From Methanomassiliicoccales archaeon (lineage in GTDB: Archaea; Thermoplasmatota; Thermoplasmata; Methanomassiliicoccales; UBA472), in the NCBI GenBank assembly GCA_028679935.1, contig JAJRAL010000210.1:1-8468 (forward strand): DNA of 8,468 nucleotides. Direction: 5' to 3'. The notes below the pieces were generated by a model. That model saw only the letters and a list, made by a program, of their open reading frames with translations, did no database searches and was not told the DNA's origin. A program made the position numbers and the translations under genes. Positions 5,786-8,468 of the stretch are shown here, in pieces; the first letter of the stretch is position 1, and every line of letters begins with the position of its first letter.

Positions 5786-5927
5786 TCGCGTTGCCCCAGG
5801 GGGCCCGGTAGATGTCGCGCTTCACCTTCGTCTGGATGGACTGAACCGGTCCATCGTGGCACTTTTCCGCCGCTTCCAGCGTCTTGTGCCGCTTCCCGCA
5901 GACCCAGCATTGGTGGACAACAGGCAT
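5766..5927 (-). CDS. 53-residue zinc-finger protein
   Basis: A short ORF on the minus strand from ATG 5925-5927 to TGA 5766-5768 encodes a basic protein that starts MPVVHQCWVCGKRHKTLEAA. It has C7-x2-C10, then C23-H24 twelve residues later (AAEKCHDG), a credible single zinc-binding site, and a Lys/Arg-rich tail (VKRDIYRAPWGNAIRKAKK) suited to nucleic-acid binding. A TATA-like box about 29 bases before the ATG gives a near-leaderless transcript; no ribosome site is needed. It overlaps the end of the kinase gene by 20 bases tail to tail and is divergent from the regulator-aTrm56-HD operon. I do not recognise a named family. The spacing of the cysteines, the tail and the promoter together make it very likely real although it is short enough to be missed. 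Confidence 0.78.
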   Translation of the reverse strand: MPVVHQCWVCGKRHKTLEAAEKCHDGPVQSIQTKVKRDIYRAPWGNAIRKAKK

Positions 5928-5952
5928 TTCGGGGGAAAAAGGAGAAACGATG

Positions 5953-5960
5953 CTTTTAAC
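5953..5960 (-). promoter_or_regulatory. TATA-like box for the zinc-finger gene
   Basis: The minus strand reads GTTAAAAG, centred about 29 bases before the ATG at 5927. The predicted start site lies within a few bases of the ATG. It supports the small ORF as a transcribed gene. Confidence 0.6.
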
Positions 5961-6053
5961 CTTGCGATGTCAACGCCGTTCAGTCGCTCGGTGTTTCATT
6001 TTTGCTGCACAATCGTTACGACTATCGCAGCGATTCCTGCCACGCCTCGAACG

Positions 6054-6061
6054 GTTTTATA
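6054..6061 (+). promoter_or_regulatory. TATA-like box for the regulator-aTrm56-HD operon
   Basis: TTTTATAG stands out in GC-rich surroundings and is centred about 32 bases before ATG 6089. Transcription would begin near 6084, after the alternative GTG at 6080, so ATG 6089 is the better start. Between this box and the divergent one at 5953-5960 lie about 90 bases with no gene; they hold a T-rich run (5997-6003) and short imperfect inverted repeats (such as AATCG 6011-6015 with CGATT 6031-6035) that could bind a regulator. Confidence 0.6.
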
Positions 6062-6088
6062 GTGCCTCAATCCTATTAAGTGCATTAC

Positions 6089-6586
6089 ATGAACAGGATT
6101 AAGGTCATCAACGAGCCCTCTGAGCTTGTTCCGATGCTTCGGGCCGTTGATACCAAAGTGAAGAGGGAGGTCCTCAAGGAGGTGACGCTTGAATGGCGCA
6201 CCTCGAAGGAGATCGAGGACAAGTACGGGAAAGAGGGGGCTGACGCACTCCAGTTCTTCGAGAAGATGAAGCTCGTCGAGACGAAGTGGCAATCGACCGG
6301 CGGCAACTATCCTGAGAAAGCGTACCACACGTACTACAACTCGTTCCACATCAACGCCTCCTGGCCCGTCTACGAGATCTCCGATGTCCTCTCGGCGGCG
6401 ATGATGCCGGAGAAGGAGTTCGCCTCGCTGGAGAGGAAGATACTGACCCTCGTCGGGACGGAGGGCAAGTTCTCCGGGGACGTGGCGGAGAAGTTGGGAA
6501 TCACCGCGACGATGCTGAAGTCGCTCGTCAAACGGTCGTTGAAGCTCGATTTCCGCGGCCACCGGATCGAGCGGTTGAAGGAATGA
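6089..6586 (+). CDS. Two-HTH (ArsR-like) transcriptional regulator
   Basis: The 165-residue protein has two winged-helix-like domains. The first (about 18-68) starts DTKVKREVLKEVTLEWRTSK and has the recognition region IEDKYGKEGADALQFFEKMKLVE, as in ArsR-like folds. The second (about 112-165) reads LERKILTLVGTEGKFSGDVA with recognition region EKLGITATMLKSLVKRSLKL. The middle (75-105) is rich in Tyr, His and aromatic residues (AYHTYYNSFHINASWPVYEI) and might bind a ligand or make a dimer; a metal site (H80, H87) is possible but unproven. I chose ATG 6089 over GTG 6080 because the TATA-like box would place the transcript start after the GTG. It is the first gene of the operon, 10 bases before aTrm56, and probably regulates this operon or the divergent zinc-finger gene. 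Confidence 0.8.
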   Translation: MNRIKVINEPSELVPMLRAVDTKVKREVLKEVTLEWRTSKEIEDKYGKEGADALQFFEKMKLVETKWQSTGGNYPEKAYHTYYNSFHINASWPVYEISDVLSAAMMPEKEFASLERKILTLVGTEGKFSGDVAEKLGITATMLKSLVKRSLKLDFRGHRIERLKE

Positions 6587-6596
6587 GGTTTTTGGG

Positions 6597-7124
6597 ATGC
6601 GAGATGTGCTTGTGCTCAGGCTCGGCCATCGTCCGGCGAGGGACAAGCGCATCACGACGCACGTCGCGCTGACATCGAGGGCCTTCGGCGCCAAGGGCAT
6701 CTACGTCTCGACGAAGGACGCCGAGCTGGAGGAGAGCGTGCGGGACGTCGTCGACCGATTCGGCGGCGACTTCGAGATCACCACTGGAGTGAAGTGGCTC
6801 CCGCTGCTCCGAGGATTCAAGGGGGTCAGGGTCCATCTGACGATGTACGGGGTGCACATCGACGACGCCCTGCCGAAGATACTCGAGCTCTCGGACGAGC
6901 CGATGCTTATCGTGGTCGGCGCGGAGAAGGTGCCGCCAGAAGTGTACCAGGTGGCGGACTTCAATGTCGCCGTGGGCAATCAGCCGCACTCCGAGGTCGC
7001 TGCGTTGGCAGTGTTCCTCGACAGGCTGACGAAAGGCGAAGGACTGCGCAAGGACTTCGAGGGCAAGCTGAAGGTATTGCCGACCGAGAGGGGGAAGAGG
7101 GTTGCCGAGAGCGATCCCCAATGA
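6597..7124 (+). CDS. trm56: tRNA (cytidine(56)-2'-O)-methyltransferase, aTrm56
   Basis: The 175-residue protein is an archaeal SPOUT-class methyltransferase that uses S-adenosylmethionine to methylate the ribose of C56 in the T-loop of tRNAs, stabilising the elbow contact with G19. Family signatures are all present: VLRLGHRPARDKRITTHVAL (6-25), RAFGAKGIY (28-36), VHLTMYG (79-85), IVVGAEKVPPEVY (105-117) and the knot motif VAVGNQPHSEVAALA (125-139). Length fits the family. TGAGGT at 6584-6589, partly made from the previous gene's TGA, is the ribosome site seven bases before the ATG. The end overlaps the HD gene by 23 bases. The tRNA-Asn in this same window has C56 in its T-loop (TTCGATC) and is a predicted substrate. 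In a few archaea C56 is modified by a guide RNP instead, so this gene indicates the protein-only route. Confidence 0.95.
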   Translation: MRDVLVLRLGHRPARDKRITTHVALTSRAFGAKGIYVSTKDAELEESVRDVVDRFGGDFEITTGVKWLPLLRGFKGVRVHLTMYGVHIDDALPKILELSDEPMLIVVGAEKVPPEVYQVADFNVAVGNQPHSEVAALAVFLDRLTKGEGLRKDFEGKLKVLPTERGKRVAESDPQ

Positions 7125-7701
7125 GGAGGAGTGCATCCGGATCCTCCGGGAGGAGGGGTGCAAGAGGAGCATCATCGAGCACGTCTGCACCGTCCACTCG
7201 ATTGCGATGGAGATGGCGCGGCGGAGCGGCGCCGACCTCGAACTGGTGAGCGCGGGAGCGCTGCTGCACGATGTCGGCCGATCGAAAACGCAGGGCCTCT
7301 TCCACGTTGTCGAAGGGGTCAAGATCGCGAAGAAGAGGAGGCTCCCCGACTCGCTGGTTAACGTGATACAGCGACACGTCGCCGCCGGCTTCACGCCGGA
7401 GGAGGCGAAGGAGCTCGGCCTGCCGGACGGCGACTACATGCCGAAGACGCTTGAGGAGAAGATCGTCTGCCATGCGGACAACCTCGTCAAGGGACCGGAC
7501 GGAGTCCAGACGATCGAGGAAGCCTCGGGCGAAGTGCTGCGCAAGGGGTACGAGGTGACCGTGCAGAGGATGAGGGTCATGCACCGCGAGCTCTCGGAGG
7601 CGTGCGGCGTCGACATCGACAAGCTTGTCGCCCAGGTCCGTTCGGAGCCGGTCATGGGACCGTGCGCCGCTTATGCTGGCCGGCGAGATATTCGTCCTTG
7701 A
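7102..7701 (+). CDS. HD-domain phosphohydrolase, TIGR00295-like
   Basis: The 199-residue protein has an HD metal site: His32 (VHSIAMEMA), His56-Asp57 (LLHDVGRS), His68 and His92 (FHVVEG, QRHVAAG) and Asp126 (CHADNLVKG). These are the usual H...HD...D ligands, with two extra histidines suited to a second metal. The start region AIPNEEECIRILREEGC resembles the archaeal TIGR00295-type HD proteins, which supports the TTG at 7102 as start; GGGGA at 7091-7095 gives the ribosome site. HD proteins of this size hydrolyse phosphomonoesters or phosphodiesters, often of nucleotides; the substrate here is not known. It overlaps aTrm56 by 23 bases, suggesting coupled translation. Its last 16 residues (GPCAAYAGRRDIRP included) run into the opposite gene and look like a tail added after loss of an earlier stop. 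Confidence 0.88.
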   Translation: MPRAIPNEEECIRILREEGCKRSIIEHVCTVHSIAMEMARRSGADLELVSAGALLHDVGRSKTQGLFHVVEGVKIAKKRRLPDSLVNVIQRHVAAGFTPEEAKELGLPDGDYMPKTLEEKIVCHADNLVKGPDGVQTIEEASGEVLRKGYEVTVQRMRVMHRELSEACGVDIDKLVAQVRSEPVMGPCAAYAGRRDIRP

Positions 7702-8143
7702 GCTTCTGATAGACGCGTGCATTGATCAGCGCCCTCTCACCCGCCGTCTGATCGTTCGAACGCACTATCCGGCCAGGAACACCGACGACGACGGAACGAG
7801 GCGGTACCGTCATCTTCGACGTCACGACCGCGTTCGCGCCGATGATGCATTCCTCTCCGACGTCCGCCCCGTCGAGGATCGAGGAGTTCATGCCGATGAT
7901 GCACCGGTCGCCGATGATGGCGCCGTTGATGACAGCGCCGTGGCCGATGCTGCAGTCTTTGCCGATCACGGTCGGCCTTCCGGGACCGACGTGCAGTACC
8001 GCAGTGTCCTGAACGTTCGTGCCCTCCCCGACGACGATCCTTTCCTGGTCGCCTCTGAGAACCGCGTACGGCCAGATGGAGACGCCGTCCTCTAGCTTCA
8101 CATCACCGATGATGATCGCGGTAGGGTCGACGTAGATCGCCAT
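7652..8143 (-). CDS. Gamma-carbonic-anhydrase-like hexapeptide-repeat protein
   Basis: The 163-residue protein is a left-handed beta-helix built of hexapeptide repeats (IIIGDVKLEDGVSIW..., IGKDCSIGHGAV, IIGDRCIIGMN, DVGEECIIGANAVV), the fold of gamma-carbonic anhydrases and YrdA/PaaY/CaiE-like proteins, normally a trimer with metal at subunit interfaces. RGDQERIVVGEGTNVQD (30-46) is the family hallmark. Metal ligands: His51 (AVLHVG) and His68 (SIGHGAV) are present, but the third ligand, normally His five residues later, is Asn73 (VING). Classical Cam also has an acidic loop, absent here. Activity as carbonic anhydrase is therefore doubtful. Start ATG 8141-8143; no ribosome site is visible, and the gene lies 28 bases after the PRC-barrel gene, probably in the same transcript. 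It overlaps the HD gene tail to tail by 50 bases. Confidence 0.92.
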   Translation of the reverse strand: MAIYVDPTAIIIGDVKLEDGVSIWPYAVLRGDQERIVVGEGTNVQDTAVLHVGPGRPTVIGKDCSIGHGAVINGAIIGDRCIIGMNSSILDGADVGEECIIGANAVVTSKMTVPPRSVVVGVPGRIVRSNDQTAGERALINARVYQKLKDEYLAGQHKRRTVP

Positions 8144-8171
8144 GGACGGAGGGACGATGGCAAGTGCGTTC

Positions 8172-8447
8172 TTACTTCTTCGCCGCCGGCGCAGCGGCGC
8201 CCTTTCGGGTGGTGACGCGCTTCGGGAAGTACTTCAGGAGGATGATGTCGCCAATCGACTGGATCCAGCGGAACGGGACGTTGACCGCCTTGGAGTCCTC
8301 GACCAGCAGCGGGTTCGTCTCTCCGACGAACAGGCCGTCGATGCGCTTGTTCTCGAGGTCTATCACCAGGTTGTTCACGTTGCCCAGAAAGACGCCGGTC
8401 GGCGTGTACACTTGCAGCCCTATGAGCTCAGAAGCTTCCTCCATCAT
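8172..8447 (-). CDS. Short archaeal PRC-barrel protein, possible CdpB-like
   Basis: The 91-residue protein is a single PRC-barrel beta domain: ELIGLQVYTPTGVFLGNVNN (7-26), LVIDLENKRIDGLFVG (27-42) and VPFRWIQSIGDIILLKYFPK (57-76), followed by a low-complexity Ala/Lys/Arg tail (RKGAAAPAAKK). Stand-alone PRC-barrel proteins are widespread in archaea; two of them, CdpB1 and CdpB2 of Haloferax, act with SepF and FtsZ in cell division. Whether this one does is inference from size and fold only. It starts at ATG 8445-8447 (a second ATG follows directly), with GGTGAT at 8453-8458 on the minus strand as ribosome site five bases upstream. It ends in TAA and leads into the carbonic-anhydrase-like gene. 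The promoter is not visible and probably lies beyond the window. Confidence 0.88.
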   Translation of the reverse strand: MMEEASELIGLQVYTPTGVFLGNVNNLVIDLENKRIDGLFVGETNPLLVEDSKAVNVPFRWIQSIGDIILLKYFPKRVTTRKGAAAPAAKK

Positions 8448-8452
8448 CGGCC

Positions 8453-8458
8453 ATCACC
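8453..8458 (-). promoter_or_regulatory. Ribosome binding site of the PRC-barrel gene
   Basis: The minus strand reads GGTGAT five bases before ATG 8445-8447, favouring the first of two adjacent ATG codons. Having a Shine-Dalgarno contrasts with the leaderless genes in the middle of the window and suggests a longer leader or an upstream gene in the operon. Confidence 0.6.
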
Positions 8459-8468
8459 AGCCAGGAAA

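Noticed and set aside
5996..6700. 234-codon open frame on the minus strand
   Set aside because: It lies antisense to the two-HTH regulator and the start of aTrm56. Its Arg/Leu/His-rich composition is the typical mirror of GC-rich coding DNA, and it would cross the operon promoter.
6528..7722. Two long minus-strand open frames (6528-7394 and 6961-7722)
   Set aside because: Both are antisense shadows of aTrm56 and the HD gene, whose family motifs are unambiguous on the plus strand.
7625..8095. 156-codon plus-strand open frame rich in Asp/Arg/Val
   Set aside because: It mirrors the hexapeptide repeats of the carbonic-anhydrase-like gene; the periodic composition comes from that gene.
1..8468. 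CRISPR array, insertion sequence, prophage or defence island
   Set aside because: I found no spaced direct repeats, transposase or integrase motifs, terminal inverted repeats or phage structural genes. The tRNA-Asn has no repeated 3' end nearby that would mark an integrated element.

Overview
The window looks like a piece of a GC-rich archaeal chromosome, most likely from the Thermoplasmatota (the broad group that includes Methanomassiliicoccales), although the exact lineage cannot be fixed by eye. The archaeal signs are a recognisable aTrm56 (archaeal tRNA C56 2'-O-methyltransferase), a tRNA-Asn split by an intron with a well-formed bulge-helix-bulge splice site, a short PRC-barrel protein of archaeal type, and TATA-like boxes placed 25-35 bases before start codons that lack Shine-Dalgarno sequences (leaderless or nearly leaderless mRNAs). 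TAG ends three of the genes, so it behaves here as an ordinary stop.

Layout. 1-795 (+): 3' part of a Fic-domain protein with an intact catalytic motif. 796-1052: little coding content apart from a possible minus-strand gene remnant. 1053-1424 (+): small cupin. 1466-1563 (-): intron-containing tRNA-Asn(GUU), facing the cupin. 1592-1927 (-): small winged-helix regulator, whose stop codon lies inside the tRNA's probable TATA box. 2030-2866 (-): methyltransferase-like protein, divergent from 3002-5174 (+): an ABC ATPase and its overlapping ABC-2-type permease. 5210-5785 (+): polytopic membrane protein resembling CTP-dependent dolichol/phytol-type kinases, with its own likely leaderless promoter. 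5766-5927 (-): a 53-residue zinc-finger gene, too short for usual ORF cut-offs, overlapping the kinase tail. 6089-7701 (+): a tight three-gene operon of two-HTH regulator, aTrm56 and HD-domain hydrolase. 7652-8143 and 8172-8447 (-): gamma-carbonic-anhydrase-like hexapeptide protein and PRC-barrel protein, probably co-transcribed with the PRC gene first, running head-on into the HD gene with a 50-base overlap.

How they fit together. The clearest functional unit is regulator-aTrm56-HD: 10 bases separate the first two genes and the last two overlap by 23 bases, which suggests co-expression of a tRNA-modifying enzyme with a metal-dependent phosphohydrolase of unknown substrate. The ABC pair is a self-contained export or membrane module, and the neighbouring prenol-kinase-like gene suggests a membrane-lipid theme without proving a link. 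I see no CRISPR array, insertion sequence, prophage or obvious defence island. The window is mostly chromosomal housekeeping-type and lineage-specific genes, and the most interesting items are small-scale: the hidden zinc-finger gene, the tRNA intron, the regulator-aTrm56-HD operon, the altered metal site in the carbonic-anhydrase-like protein and the duplicated permease.
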